From: Primulina eburnea
Taxonomy: Eukaryota > Streptophyta > Magnoliopsida > Lamiales > Gesneriaceae
Length of the DNA stretch: 64,000 nucleotides
NCBI RefSeq assembly: GCF_022965805.1
Contig: NW_027331309.1
Location: 62,001 to 126,000, forward strand
Direction of reading: 5' to 3'
The notes beneath the pieces are model-generated. The model was given only the letters and a program-made list of their open reading frames with translations. It made no database searches and was not told the origin of the DNA. Below are positions 1 to 13,879 of this stretch, one piece after another; the first letter of the stretch is position 1, and each line of letters opens with the position of its first letter. Position numbers and translations under genes: made by a program.

Positions 1-1486
1 ATGTGAAGTTTAATACTAACATATTTATGAATTTTTAAACAAAGAATTGAAAGTAAATAGTTTAATAAATTTATTAGAAGAATTTATATCAATAATTATG
101 AATGTTAATATATTAATAATATCATAAAATATGAAGCTCTTAGAAAAATTTAGAGAATTTGACTATAGTAAGAAAAGTAAAGATTTTAATAGCACTTTTA
201 AAAAAGATTATACATACAACAAATTTATAAATTCATTAAACAAAAATTTGGTGATATTTAAAATATCTACTAAGATTTATTAATATTTAGACATTAAATG
301 TCTAAAGCTAAACCTGACTATGGTTCTCAAGAACAATAGAACCAAAATCAAACTAAATCTTTTCTTAGTTTCAGTTCTAAAATTAGTTATCATAATTTTG
401 CAATTTAAAAAATCTTTAATAGAAAATTGTAAAATAATAAAATTTGAAAATAATATTACATAAAAATTGACTAGATATTCGATAATAAAAAATACATTAT
501 TTCTTACACAAAAATATTAAAAGAATAGCTTTTTTTAATAAAAATATATATTTTTATTAAAAATATTAAAAGAATATATATTTAACTATTATACTTATAA
601 AAGTATAAAAAGAATAACAAAGTTTTTCATTGTAAATTTTTTACTATTCTCATAAATTGTGTGTTTTTAGATTAATTGCATGAAAAATTTTCTACACAAT
701 CATTAAATATATGAAGATCATAATAGTGTTTTTTTTTTAATAAAAAATTTCAACATAAAAAACTTTGAAAATAATGTTACATAAAAATTGAATGGATATT
801 TATAATAAAAATACATTATAAAAATAACATTTTCTTGCTACATAATTCTTAGAAAAAATATTAAAAAAATATATTTTTAATTTAAAAAAATCATTAAATA
901 TTAAAAGAATAAATATTTAACTATTACACTTATAAAAGCTTTCATTGTAAATTTTCTAATATTTCATCTTTATACTAACTTTAAATATTTTATTTTTTTA
1001 ATTTTCTTTCTACATGTTATTTTATGATTTTAATGGAATTTTGTAATTATATTTTAATGTAGTTTCTCATTAAATAATAAATCATAGTATCACAATAAAA
1101 TATAAAAAAATAATTATATATGCAATAGTACAATAACATGATAAGTATATACTAACTAAGTATTCCTACAGAGGAAGAAGGGGGTATGAGCGTTTTTCTC
1201 CGAACATCCATAAAATTCCTGTGTCTTTACTTTTCACAAGTTTTTACATTTTAAACTAAATCTTGTTGCTTAATTTCCAACCGGTTGAAAATATCATTAG
1301 AAATATTGAATCGTCTTCCACACTTTTTACGTGGTTCATATTCTAACCGTTTGAGAAAATCTTTCAATCGCCTAAAAACAATTGAAGACAAATTTTAATA
1401 GCATATATTTTTAAAAGATTTTATTCACCCCATCTAAATTCTTTTCTGATCCCAACAATATACAATCACTAAACACATACAAGTAC

Positions 1487-1541
<55 letters not shown>

Positions 1542-1791
1542 GTAATTAATAACTTAATGAAAAATATAAATTATATACTTTTAAAAAATTTATTTATTAA
1601 TTAGTATATATGAAAATTAATTTATCTATGATATATAATTCTAAAGCAAAATTTAAAAAAATTCTGTATTAAGTTAAATAATATTGAAATTGAATTTTAT
1701 AGGTTATATTTTGTTATCAATATTATTATTTAATTAGTTTGATAATATTTTGATGAATTAGTCACAAATATTTTAAATTGATAATTATTTG
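1..1791. other. AT-rich intergenic DNA, no gene seen
   Basis: Very AT-rich sequence with many short A and T runs and partly repeated stretches; an A/T-rich passage with similar wording recurs near 420-640 and 720-960. No ORF with recognisable protein character is present on either strand. It ends exactly at the target-site duplication of the solo LTR. A long (AT)n tract lies at 1491-1538. Confidence 0.7.
1491..1538. repeat. (AT)n microsatellite
   Basis: Uninterrupted TA dinucleotide run of about 48 bases in AT-rich intergenic DNA. Confidence 0.95.
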
Positions 1792-1920
1792 TGTAATGCC
1801 CGGAAATTTAATCCTGATAATCTGTAATTATTGATTTATAATTTGATGTGATTATGAGAGGATTAATCGGGACACGAAATAAGATGACATATGAAGGGTG
1901 CAACTTTGGACAGAACTATT

Positions 1921-2025
1921 GGCGCCCGAGCGGTATAAAATGACCGCCCGAGCGCCAATGTGCAATCCGGAAGGATTTGGACAGAGGATGCCGCGCTCGA
2001 GCGGTAGTTAATTACCGCCCGAGCG
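1921..2025. repeat. Paired GC-rich inverted repeats inside the solo LTR
   Basis: Two adjacent palindromic blocks share the motif CGCCCGAGCGG. The first (about 1921-1957) reads GCGCCCGAGCGG, then TATAAAATGA, then CCGCCCGAGCGC. The second (about 1990-2025) reads GCGCTCGAGCGG, an AT-rich spacer, then CCGCCCGAGCGGC. Both can fold into stems with AT-rich loops. The first loop contains TATAAAA, which could be the LTR core promoter. Confidence 0.7.
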
Positions 2026-2944
2026 GCGACCAAAATACATGAAAATGTGCCACGTTCCTCTATCATGCAACCGAGGATATACATATATACATATATACGT
2101 TTGTTTCTAAAGAAAGAAAAGAAAAGAATCGAGAAAAGGGTTCTGTGAAAGAGTGAAATATCCTTACGCCTTTTGTGAGAAATCCGTCCGTCTGATTTTG
2201 AATCCGACTTCGGTATTGAGTTCCTATCGACTTAGGCTACAACTGGACGTAAGTTTTGCTACGTTTTGACATGCTTTGAAATTATGCTATTGTCAGAATT
2301 GAATAGGATTCATATATGATGTTCTTGATATGTTAGACATCGTAGAATCGAAGTCAGATTAAGAAACGGACTGATTATGGAATTGTTATGAATTTTTAGG
2401 GTATATTGATTTATACCTGACAGATTTGAATTGTGATTGGATCACGAATTGTATTGAATATGGGTTATGGATTGTAACTGTTATCTGGTGATGTGGTATT
2501 GACGGGGATACTGAGTTTGTACCGTTATGCCGTTGATTTTGAATTAAATCAAGATTGATCAGATTGTTATTGATTTGAAAGGTATATTGACATAAGATTA
2601 TTGATATTGTCATTGTCAGACAGACTGTGAGTTCAGGACTTCGACTGAGCAAGAAACCGACGAAAGAAAGGTATAAGTCAATGTGGTAATGGGAGATCGA
2701 CTTGAGTCGGATTAGACTTGAGTTTCTCTAAATCACATACTTTACTTTATTGCATTGATATTTGCATTGATTTGACTGATGTACTTGTTTTCTTGATTAT
2801 AGATAGCAGGTATCAGATGAGTAATCTTGTGACAGAAGTTCCTGATAGTGGTGGAATCGCCACGGGAACATTGCACGATGTCTCAAGATAACGATATTAG
2901 CGATAGAGCTACAGTCTATGACGGATAGGTCAGGACACCGGATG

Positions 2945-3077
2945 TTGGTTATATCGAGTAATTAGGATTGGAATTCTTCTATTACGGAATTCGATATAGG
3001 AATACCATATTTGGTTATATCGAGTAATAGGAACAAAGTTCCTTCTATTACGGAATTCGATATAGGAACACCACATC
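2945..3077. repeat. 66-bp tandem duplication inside the solo LTR
   Basis: Two copies with a 66-bp period both start TTGGTTATATCGAGTAAT (2945 and 3011). Both contain TTCTATTACGGAATTCGATA and end in ATAGGAA(C/T)ACC. They differ at several positions, so the duplication is not recent. Confidence 0.85.
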
Positions 3078-3592
3078 TGGAAACCGGGATCCCTAGACTA
3101 GGATTGAGTCTAGTCTGAATGATAGAGTATGAGAATTGTCGACAGCCTATGATTGTTTATGTTTCAGATTTTGATACATATATCTGTTACCTGATTACAT
3201 GCTTTATATTTGTTGATATGATTGCATGTTTCATTGATTTATACTGGGATTTATTCTCACCGGAGTTATCCGGCTGTTGTCTTGTCTGTATGTGTACATG
3301 ACAAAATGTGGGACATGATCAGGGTCCAGGGGATGAGGAGAGATCGTGATAGAGTGGAGACTTCGGACTTGGATGTATATAGGGTTTTGACACTTGATAT
3401 TTAGATGTTGAACCTTAGTTTATTTTGGATGCATGCAGCACAAGGACTTGTATTGTATTTTATACTAATATTTATATTAGTTTGATTTCACTACGTTCTG
3501 CATTTCAAAAAAAAAAATTTAGACCCTGTTTTATAATTGATTAATTAGTCCCAATAATGATTAAGAACCTGATTAGCGTCCGGGTCCCCACA

Positions 3593-4162
3593 ATTTGTCC
3601 TTAGTGTGCTTCACTCATATAAATTATTATTTATGTATTTATAAAATCCATAATTTGGTTGATTTTAAATTTATTATAACTTATACGTGATGTTTAGATA
3701 TATATAATATTTTCAAAATTTGTTTCAGTTCAATTCGTTCTATATATCATGCTCATTATATTTTATTATATAACATAAAATCAATTGCTTGAATTTTAAT
3801 TAGAAAAATAATTTTGAAAGTAAGGTATATAAGTTCTTAATTAATTTATTCGTCTAATATGAAAAAGACTAAACCAATAAGAAAAAGACTGATAAGAACT
3901 TTTCTCAGAAAATGGAGAGTTTTCATTGTTCGGCTTACAGCGAGAAATGAGCTTTCAAATTGTATCCAAAGGAAGAAAAAGAACTATTTATACTAAACTA
4001 AAAATAGGAAAAATGTGTTTTACTAAAAATGTATTTTGTGAATCTTATCCTACCAACACAATATAAATAAAAAAATGATTCAAATTAATTTTTTTAAAAA
4101 AACAAATTTTAATTTTTATTAAATAATTAACATTCACGTGCATCGCACGTGCTTCTTGCTAG
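3593..4162 (+). mobile_element. Helitron 3' terminus (5' end not located)
   Basis: At 4135-4163 the sequence is CACGTG-CATCG-CACGTG, then CTTCTTG, then CTAG followed by T. A short GC-rich hairpin a few bases upstream of CTRR, with T after it, is the standard 3' end of a Helitron, which inserts between A and T. The element body would be the AT-rich DNA to the left. I could not fix the 5' TC end, so the left boundary given is only the end of the solo LTR. No Rep/helicase coding sequence is visible, so it is non-autonomous. Confidence 0.6.
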
Positions 4163-4560
4163 TTTTCTTAAATATATAAACAAATATAATTCATTTTTTC
4201 CAAGAAAAAAAATGGAGACTTGACTTTTTAATATCCAATAATATAATTAAATGTGTGTTCAGTTTCTGTCAGATAATTTTTTTTTCCTGCAGTCTGATTC
4301 ACATAAAAATTGTTTATGCACTCTATGGGCCCTAATTATTTTTCGGATGAACTTAGGTACATAACATTGAAAATTTGAAACACATACATGTTATAACACA
4401 ACAAGTTGTTTTAGATCTCATAAAAAAAGTTATAAGTATAAAATTGGAAAAAAGTATATTAATATCAACACTTACTACTCTTGTTCGTGTACTCAAAATA
4501 TTACATGTTATTATTCGATCTGAAGATTTTATAATGAAATATCATATATTAGTACCACAT

Positions 4561-4920
4561 ATTTAATATTTTGTACTAATTTTCATATGAAAAAAACATA
4601 TGTCATTAATACCAAAATTTGTTATACATGTTTGAAAAATCAAAAAAATCATGTATTAATGTAAGATCTGGAATATTTAATACTCAAATATTATATATTA
4701 ATACCAGATTTTTCAAGGTTTTGTACCATATTTTCATTCGAAAAAATGTGTAATTAATTTCAAAATTTATTACACATATTTGAATACTCAGAAATCATAT
4801 ATTACTATTAGGTCTAAAATATTTAATTCTGAAAAATATATATTTATTTCAAAATTTTAATATTTATTACTGAATTTCATCCAAAAAAAACACATATAAC
4901 TTCAGAAAATGTAGAAATAT
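4561..4920. repeat. Diverged tandem repeat, unit ~140-150 bp, about 2.5 copies
   Basis: The same order of short motifs recurs: TTTTGTAC(C/T)A, then TTTTCAT..GAAAAAA, then ATTAAT..CAAAATTT, then a reverse-complement-like ATTTG..., then a TAAGATCT/TTAGGTCT-type block and ATTTAAT. It appears near 4573, 4723 and 4863, with many substitutions between copies. Confidence 0.5.
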
Positions 4921-5141
4921 TTTTGGAACGACTAGAGACTATAAATGACATAAAAAAAATGGCCCTTTTTTATTTTGCAGACAAAAGTTCATAATATTTA
5001 ATTAATTTAGTGGAACTATTATTCAAATATAAAAATCAAAGAAGCGTGATTTCTATGGACGACCGAAAGAATAATTCCGGACTCCATCATCGCATGCTTC
5101 AGCTTGTCACTCTCTCTTGAAATAAAAAAATAGCCCCCGAT

Positions 5142-5275
5142 GTCTGTCTCCATGTGGACTTTTCGAAATTAAAAAAAGTAGCTATACATACACACACACA
5201 CACACATATATCTGTCTCTATGTGGACTTTTCGAAATTAAAAAAAGTAGCTATACATACATACATACATATATGT
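5142..5275. repeat. ~68-bp direct tandem duplication
   Basis: TCTGTCTC(C/T)ATGTGGACTTTTCGAAATT, an A run and AGTAGCTATACATAC occur twice, starting near 5143 and 5211. The copies are almost identical and separated by a CA repeat, so the duplication is recent. Confidence 0.85.
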
Positions 5276-5642
5276 ATATATTATATGACACTAGCTTATC
5301 ATTTTGAACAACCCTAGCTAGCTAGGGTTGAAATAAAGTATTATAAACTAACTTAACTACCATTCCATACTCTTCGAACTACTTGGGTCACTTTTCAAAT
5401 AAATTTCACACATACGCACACACAGATACACTTACAGATATATTATTCAGAGGAATAATTGTCAGATAACAATTAAAACATGATGTACCACAGATTGTGT
5501 ATGGGGTGAAAATAGTTGGGGAGCAGTATTTGCGTCTATTAAGATAACGATTGAAACATAACGTGTGCATGATTTAAAATATTTAAATTGCATAGTTATT
5601 ATCTATTATATAACATTTTAGATAAAGCGAGCGCACACATAC

Positions 5643-5648
<6 letters not shown>

Positions 5649-5727
<79 letters not shown>

Positions 5728-5742
5728 GGTGTGTGTGTGTGT
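5649..5742. repeat. Compound (AT)n(GT)n microsatellite
   Basis: About 58 bases of AT repeat followed by about 35 bases of GT repeat with one GGGT interruption. Reading frames across it are low-complexity artefacts. Confidence 0.95.
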
Positions 5743-7520
5743 AATTAAATGGTCCTATCATTTTGGCTCTTTTCTTGATCTCAATTACTTTTCACTAATT
5801 TTTTTTCCAAGATTAATAATATAATGTAAGCTTTTTTGAACTTTATATTTTTTATGGCAGTGTATAATAGTTAAAGCAATGAATGAAATATTAATATTGT
5901 TGTATAATTTAAAAAGGTAAATTTTTCTAGCTGAAAAAAGAAAATAAAATGTAAATCTTTTGAACAAGAATCTTTTCCAAGGTAATTGGATCGTTTGAAC
6001 ACACACGCTCACATATATAGGAATCTTTATAGCCTTAATTAAACAAAGACTGCTTTTCAAGAACTCAAGGGACACCAATATATAATGATATTTATTAATA
6101 ACAACTATTTTTCCTATGCACTTTTTCCAACTTATTATTCTAATTTGTTTGGTCTCGTTCTGCTCTCGAAATACAACGATGAATGATATATAAAATATTG
6201 ACAATAAATTCGTATATATGAATAAGATAATAAGTCATAATTTTAATATTTCGTAGAACTTGAGTCAAACATTGGATATAACAAATATGTGTAATCAATT
6301 GATGTCCGTCTATTACACCAAACAATGCTAAAATACAATCATAAATTTATAAATGTTGGCAGCATCACCTTTAACGACATTTTAAACTATATTGTATTAC
6401 ATTATATACATAAAGTTGAATTATTTTGTGAGTTTTGTACCCACTTGCCCATTGCATGCGCCTTCCTACTACTTATTATATGAATGAATACTGATACTGT
6501 TGTATTACAATTTGGACCGTTCCATTGATTTTGTCTTGAATCCTGCTATGTTAGGACGACAATACCTACTGTACAGCCAACCGGGATGGGTCTTTATAAT
6601 ATATTTCCCTTCTTTCTAGATCTCTTTAATGTGTGTTGCATGTTAGAAAAATAACTCAGAAATAAAGTTGTAATTGAATTTCATATAAATTTTTCGAAGG
6701 TTGAGAATTTAGTGGTCCAGAGAGAATAATAATCTTCCAAATAATAGAGACTTCATGAATTCCATATCGCAGAGAACTTAATTCTAGTAGAAAATTTTTA
6801 CTCGGGAAAGATCAAATTTTACTTATATTTGAGAGTATAGACAAATAGATCGATTCTTCTGTAAACACGATTTTCACAAAATAGAATATAATCTCCTCAA
6901 CATGTGTGGATTGGGGTTTGAATGAGCTTCTGTTTCCATTTGTGAACGTGTAAAAATAGTTGCAATTGAGCAAAAGTTACTTCTGATGGCAGACTCATAT
7001 TGTACTTGACGGTATCTCAAAGAACCTTGAATGGAGCTTTAATTACGTAAGAACAAGAGTTCTTTTGTGTAATAGAGAGATCGGATAGTTTAAGGACTTT
7101 TTAGGATATAATTTTTAGGAAACTATATTTTTGGACATGTATGTTTGCTTATTCGCTTATTTTGTTATCCATATTATCAAATTTTAGTCTTACTCGCGCA
7201 TCTACTAATTTTTGACGATTCGGTCATTTTTCATCAGAAGTATTGATGCGACACTACACGTAACATCATATCAGTGTCACATTAGCTTCATATCGAAAAA
7301 AGTACTAAAATTGAAAAGCAAAACAAATATAATAGACTAAAACTAAAATTTGATAACATAGAAGACTAGAATCACGAAAAGAGAAACATCCAAGACAAAA
7401 TGCAATTCTCCATAATTTTTGTTAATATCATACAATTTCACAAGTTTAATTCAATTATGACATAAGTACATCCTGAATTATTGGATAGTAAATTGGCAAA
7501 CATTTGTGTCTGTTTAATAT

Positions 7521-8037
7521 ATTTCTCACCCCGTTAAACCCGCCTAGTGCGGGGGTGTGTCTAAACCTGGTCAAAATGGGTGGTGAGACGGGTCAAATCC
7601 TCATAAACAGGTCTAAACTCGATCAATGGATCTAGAAGCTGGCTCGAGATGAGTCCATTAAAACCTATTACCCAACTCGGGCATGCACCACAATATATAG
7701 TCTATTAAATAATGAATGTAATAATCTCTAACCTTAATCCACAATTTTATAGTCTTTTATTGCTAATTTATTATTAAAATTTATAGTTTGGATGTAATCT
7801 TGATGAATTTATCAATTTTTTTGAACTTTTATTGTGTGTTTGCTAAAATTAAAAACATATATACTTTTTAACAGATTTGCGAGTTCAACTCGAATTGAAC
7901 TCACAGAATTTTGAGGTGGGGCGGGTCTAAAAATGAGACGAGGCGAGACATGACTCTTTGGGTCTAAATTTTTCTCGGCGAGGTGGGATCTTAAATTGAC
8001 CAAATTCATCTCAAACATGTTTCATTGCCGTCCCTAA
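7521..8037. mobile_element. Degenerate non-autonomous element, related to 32460-33130
   Basis: Clusters of GGGTCTAAA, GGCGGGTC, GAGACGGGTC and a right edge CATTGCCGTCCCTAAG resemble the copy at about 32460-33130, which ends CATTGTCTCATCCCTAG. The right edge read on the minus strand (TAGGGACGGCAATG) looks like an hAT-type inverted terminus. No matching left terminus is clear, so the element is probably truncated or decayed. Confidence 0.4.
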
Positions 8038-8185
8038 GAAAAGAAAAAGAGTGAATTAAGTAATCAACTGAAAAAAGAAAAAGCTACCGAAAGGTGGTCT
8101 CCGGAGTTTCGGGAGCTGAATAGAGTGGCCAACCAAAAAAATGGTGGACCAATTTAGTGTGTGTGACTCATAGACTAGTAAAAAA

Positions 8186-8303
8186 TGCAAAGTTAACCAA
8201 ATTTTATTGCGTGACAGCTTCTTTTAATTATTATTTTTAGACAAATGCAAATTTAACCAAATTTTATTGCGTGACAGCTTCTTTTAATTATTAATTTTTT
8301 TTT
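8186..8303. repeat. 60-bp tandem duplication
   Basis: AACCAAATTTTATTGCGTGA followed by CAGCTTCTTTTAATTATTA occurs twice with a spacing of exactly 60 bases. The copies differ by only a few substitutions, so the duplication is young. Confidence 0.9.
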
Positions 8304-8562
8304 TAAAAAAAATATCTACCGCGCGCCAGTGGTAAACTCCTTTATATAAGTTAAAAACTTCTTGACCCAAACAGAAAGATAAATCGATGTATGTGCTGGT
8401 GCATGAGTAGGCAAAGATCCGAGGGAGATGAAAACACGAACCCCTGAGCATACCCCAATATATTCCAGTGAGAATATGCTCCACACGAGAATCGATCTTG
8501 CGACGTCAGATAGTGTTAACATGATACTGAGCACGTTAGATGTCAACGTCACACCAAAAATA
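8295..8562 (-). mobile_element. Possible SINE (tRNA-derived short interspersed element)
   Basis: On the minus strand a ~260-bp unit starts near TGTGACGTTGACATC. It contains an A-box-like stretch (TAACGTGCTCAGT). About 35 bases later comes a B-box-like AGATCGATTCTC (consensus GGTTCGANNCC, about 7 of 9 fixed positions). It ends GCGCGCGGTAGATATTTTTT followed by an A-rich tail. It has no coding sequence and no clear target duplication, so confidence is limited. Confidence 0.4.
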
Positions 8563-10411
<1,849 letters not shown>

Positions 10412-10660
10412 TTAGTCATGCTTAGAATGACCAATACCGGGACTATTCCCAGGGGTAGTATGTCGGAAAGAATCCATGTGCCCTTCATCCAGTTTCAACC
10501 AACGCAACCCACGTTGTTTAAGGTTTACAACATTATTGCCATTGCTGGTACTGCCACCTTTCAAATTCATTATTGGGGATACAAATCGTCCTTCGATATG
10601 AAAAATTTTGTTTGATAGGACGAAAAGAATGAATATCAGACAAGTAAATGATTTGGCCAT
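10412..10660 (-). CDS. CEP: CEP peptide-hormone precursor, one CEP domain
   Basis: An 82-residue intronless preproprotein. Residues 1-24 form a hydrophobic secretion signal (FTCLIFILFVLSN core), followed by an EGR-type post-signal motif and a variable spacer. A CEP domain lies at residues 64-78: SFRHTTPGNSPGIGH. Only four residues follow the terminal His, which is normal for the family. CEPs are secreted, proteolytically cut and proline-hydroxylated 15-mers sensed by the CEPR leucine-rich-repeat receptor kinases; they signal nitrogen status and restrain root growth. The usual core is DFRPTNPGNSPGVGH. Here position 1 is Ser, and position 4, normally a hydroxylated Pro, is His. A TATAAATA box lies about 135 bp upstream of the ATG. 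It is the first of three CEP loci on the same strand. Identification is firm; bioactivity of the variant is not known. Confidence 0.9.
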   Translation of the reverse strand: MAKSFTCLIFILFVLSNKIFHIEGRFVSPIMNLKGGSTSNGNNVVNLKQRGLRWLKLDEGHMDSFRHTTPGNSPGIGHSKHD

Positions 10661-10794
10661 ATATGTGAAATATATACAACAAGCTAAGTAACATGTATTG
10701 GAAACTTAGAGGATTTTGTTAAAGGAATTAGGGTGTGTAAGTTATCTTCAGAAAGGAGAAGAAATATTGAGTTTTAGGGCTTGATTCAGCCATG

Positions 10795-10802
10795 TATTTA
10801 TA
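10795..10802 (-). promoter_or_regulatory. TATA box of the first CEP gene
   Basis: TATAAATA on the minus strand, 135 bp upstream of the start codon. This predicts a 5' leader of roughly 100-110 nt. The same octamer stands at nearly the same distance before the second CEP gene. Confidence 0.6.
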
Positions 10803-11156
10803 GTGAAAAAGCTCGGAGAATGCATGTGGTCAGGTCCCTCGAACACCTAGGAAAGATTCCTCCATATGTGAGAATTTCATGCAAGCTTTTCTTGAAATAT
10901 ACTTTAAGAATTCGAATAACTAAACACTATACATTCATTAGGTAATCCAGTTAAAATTAGCAAGATTATAACTTTCATACCACAAAAATTGTTAGTTTAT
11001 ATATCTGATCTCGATCGAAATTCTTGAGTCACCCTTATCGTGGTTCGTTCATTACACATGCACGTGCATACATAAAGATTCCGAGATTTTGGTTTCGACA
11101 AAGAAATTTAGTTCAACGTGGTTAAACAATGACCCAAATCCTTTTCTATCTAAAAA

Positions 11157-11646
11157 AAAAATGAGAAAATTACATTTTTAGTCATGTAATATGTACTTTT
11201 TCTGTTTTTTATCATGTTAATGGCGAATATGTATTTTTAATATAATGTGTTCTTTTTCATTACTAGTTTTTTTTTTACCATATTCCAGCATGTTCATCGA
11301 AAATTGTTTATGCGGCGGTGGCTGCAAATGCTGACATGGATTTTTTGAATGAAAATTGCATATTTCATGATACTAATTTTCCAACCATAAATAAACTAAA
11401 AGAAAATGAACAAATCCCAAATGTCACATAATATTATAAAAAAAATCATAACATATGTGTGATTAATTTTCCTTTCAAAAATCCATATCAACATCAACGA
11501 GCCGTTATTTTTGGTATATGATGGACTCCGGTCAAAAAATGAAAAAAAAACATACAAGTTATATGACTAAAGATACAAATTCAATGTTAACATAATCAAA
11601 AATTAAAAAGTACAAATTTCAAGACCACAAATGTAATTTTTCTTTA
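11157..11646. mobile_element. Foldback / MITE-like element with imperfect TIRs
   Basis: The left end reads GAGAAAATTACATTTTTAGTC followed shortly by ATGTAC. The right end, reverse-complemented, reads GAAAAATTACATTTGTGGTC followed by a ...GTAC block. The ends are therefore imperfect inverted repeats about 490 bp apart. No transposase is present. A fragment with a similar beginning (GTTACAAAATTAGTCTTGTAA) lies near 12730. The superfamily is not determined. Confidence 0.45.
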
Positions 11647-13879
11647 GAAAAGATGCATAGTAATTAACTAATAATAGGAATTTCTAGACCCTAAACTTTG
11701 ACATGCGCCTTTTTTTTTAGATTATTTGATATTTGTATCTGATCAAAAATTCAAACCCGGTAAAGAATTATAAATAATTATGGAAACGAGTGGAATACAA
11801 ATTACGCATGAATACCTCTTCTGTCGAAATAAAGAAATACCGAATATTAATGCATTTATTTATTTATTATTGTATTTTGAAAGGACGAAAATAATGCATT
11901 TTGATTCTAATTTCGACATGCAGCAGATTCTCTCCCGACACTAATATTATGTAATGATTAGTACAATGAGCGGCCGCCATTAATCCGATCACCCACACTT
12001 GCATTTAAGGGTCCTAACACCCTACACTGGCGTTACCACCACTGGAAAAAATAATATAAAAATACCCATATTTGATCACACATCATTTTTATGTGAATGT
12101 GAATCTTATATGAAATTAGTCAGATTTTGGTAATTGATCGTAGAGATATAGTAGCACCATCAAATTTCTGGCATTTAATCATATATTTATGTATTTTTGG
12201 CATCATATTTCTTTATTTAATTATTCAACGATTATATATCTACTCAAATTTCAATATTAATCTAAATAAACTCTTAAAGTTGGGTCGACATTTCATTTTA
12301 AGACTTTATTACTTATTAAGTATTGTTCAAAATATTCTCAAGTCGGATCATGTAATTTATTTATTTTTTTCCTTTGTTATTTATTTAATTTGTAAGATAT
12401 AAAATTACAAAAAACCATTCAAATAATACTGAAATTTTCAAGATTCAAATTAATGTTCATCGAAATATTGTCGTGACAATGAAAAATTATGATATAGCTA
12501 GCCCTAGACATTGTTGACGTGTCTGATATATACCATGTCCGCACTCCAGTGAAAGAAGGTTAAAATTAAAAAAAAAAATAGTGCAATGTAGTGGACTAAA
12601 TCGTGAATTAATCGATAAAAAGAAAAAAAAAAATGAAAAAAAACGTGCAAATTATAAGAGCAAAAATGTTGATTTCCCTTTTGTTCTCCACTGTAGACTA
12701 AATCTGAGATGCTTTCTTTCTAAGAAAAAAGTTACAAAATTAGTCTTGTAAATTGCGTTGTTTTAGCTTTTTGTGCCATACTTATTTATAATATGGTTTC
12801 CGTGCACTAACTTGTTTTTTTTTCTTTCCCTTTTCCTTTTGGTTTTAGTTCTTTTTGGCCGGAGACCGTGTTGGAATTGCTCGCTCAGTTGGCCATGGTG
12901 TTGAAGATGCTTACGCGGCCTAAAAATATAGAAAAATGGGCAAGTTGGAGACCAAGAATCCGAGAAAATTGTAAAATTGATCTTGTAAGATGACTTAATT
13001 TGACACTGGATCCTATAACTTGAGGCAATTTTGACATAATTAATTTGATCCATTTCCTCGAATGAAAATTCCACATTCCTTATCCCACTCTATGACTAAC
13101 TTCTAATTTATTTGGTCAAACTTTATTTAAAATTATAATTATACCCTCATTATACAGCTTTATTGATGATTTTTTTTAATTGTCCTTAAACGACATTTCT
13201 TTTTAAATCTTTTAGTCATATATTTATCTACATTTTAAAATTCAATCATATATTTATCTATATTTTAAATAATTTTTAGGGTATTATATCATTCCTAACC
13301 AAAAAAATTAAAAAAAAAATTAATTTGAAAATTTAAAAAATCACGTTTGAATAACTATTCCAACTCGTTTAAGCACGCAACACGTTCAGAAGGACACTAT
13401 TTACTATAATACAAGAAAAGTATTTCAATATTAAATGTAAATACTCTACTTTATTTAGTAAGGTACACCATTCATAAAAAAATACGATCATGCATATAGC
13501 GTCTAATATAATGATAATGCTGTAAGCCTAAAATACCAATACGTACTTTGATCGTGAACAAAAAAGTTAAATATAGTAAACAAAAATATTGAATAATTAA
13601 AATTACTCCGGCGACTTTCTTTCCGATGAGATTCTTGCCATTCTATAGTTCCAATCAACATAAATTACGCGACCATTCTCAAATAGAGCAGTCATTCACA
13701 GTAGTAGTCACTGGTTGATTCAACGGGCGAAAAAGGACTTCTTATTCTTAAAAAAAAGTCGCGGCATTATTCTGGGTAGCTACACCACTCACAAAATTTA
13801 AACCTAAGAGAGCATGAGCCATGATACATTTATAAGAGTACGAGTCATGGATGACCCGAGATATTAAATGAATAGCCAA

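Larger units (their letters stand above)
1792..3592. mobile_element. Solo LTR of an LTR retrotransposon, with 5-bp TSD
   Basis: The element begins TGTAATGCCCGG and ends CCGGGTCCCCACA, so it has the TG...CA termini of an LTR. The five bases on each side are identical: ATTTG at 1787-1791 and ATTTG at 3593-3597. Length is 1801 bp. No primer-binding site, polypurine tract, gag or pol follows, so this is a solo LTR left by LTR-LTR recombination. Its length and the TGTAAT.CCCGG / CCGGGTCCCCACA ends resemble long Ty3/gypsy (chromovirus-type) LTRs, but the family assignment is inference. It is less AT-rich than its flanks. Internal structure includes two GC-rich inverted repeats and a 66-bp tandem duplication. 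Short ORFs inside it are not genes. Confidence 0.85.
4163..7520. other. AT-rich intergenic DNA with local repeats
   Basis: No supportable gene. It contains the diverged ~150-bp tandem repeats, a ~68-bp tandem duplication and the AT/GT microsatellite listed separately. The longest ORF (minus strand, 5785-6204) is AT-driven, rich in I, K, F and Y, and has no domain character. Confidence 0.6.

Noticed and set aside
5785..6204. 139-codon minus-strand ORF
   Set aside because: Composition follows the AT-rich DNA (I, K, F, Y, N); no domain, signal or family resemblance, and no promoter-like context.
12127..12402. 91-codon plus-strand ORF with a hydrophobic segment
   Set aside because: Hydrophobicity comes from ATT/TTT-rich DNA; no conserved motif.
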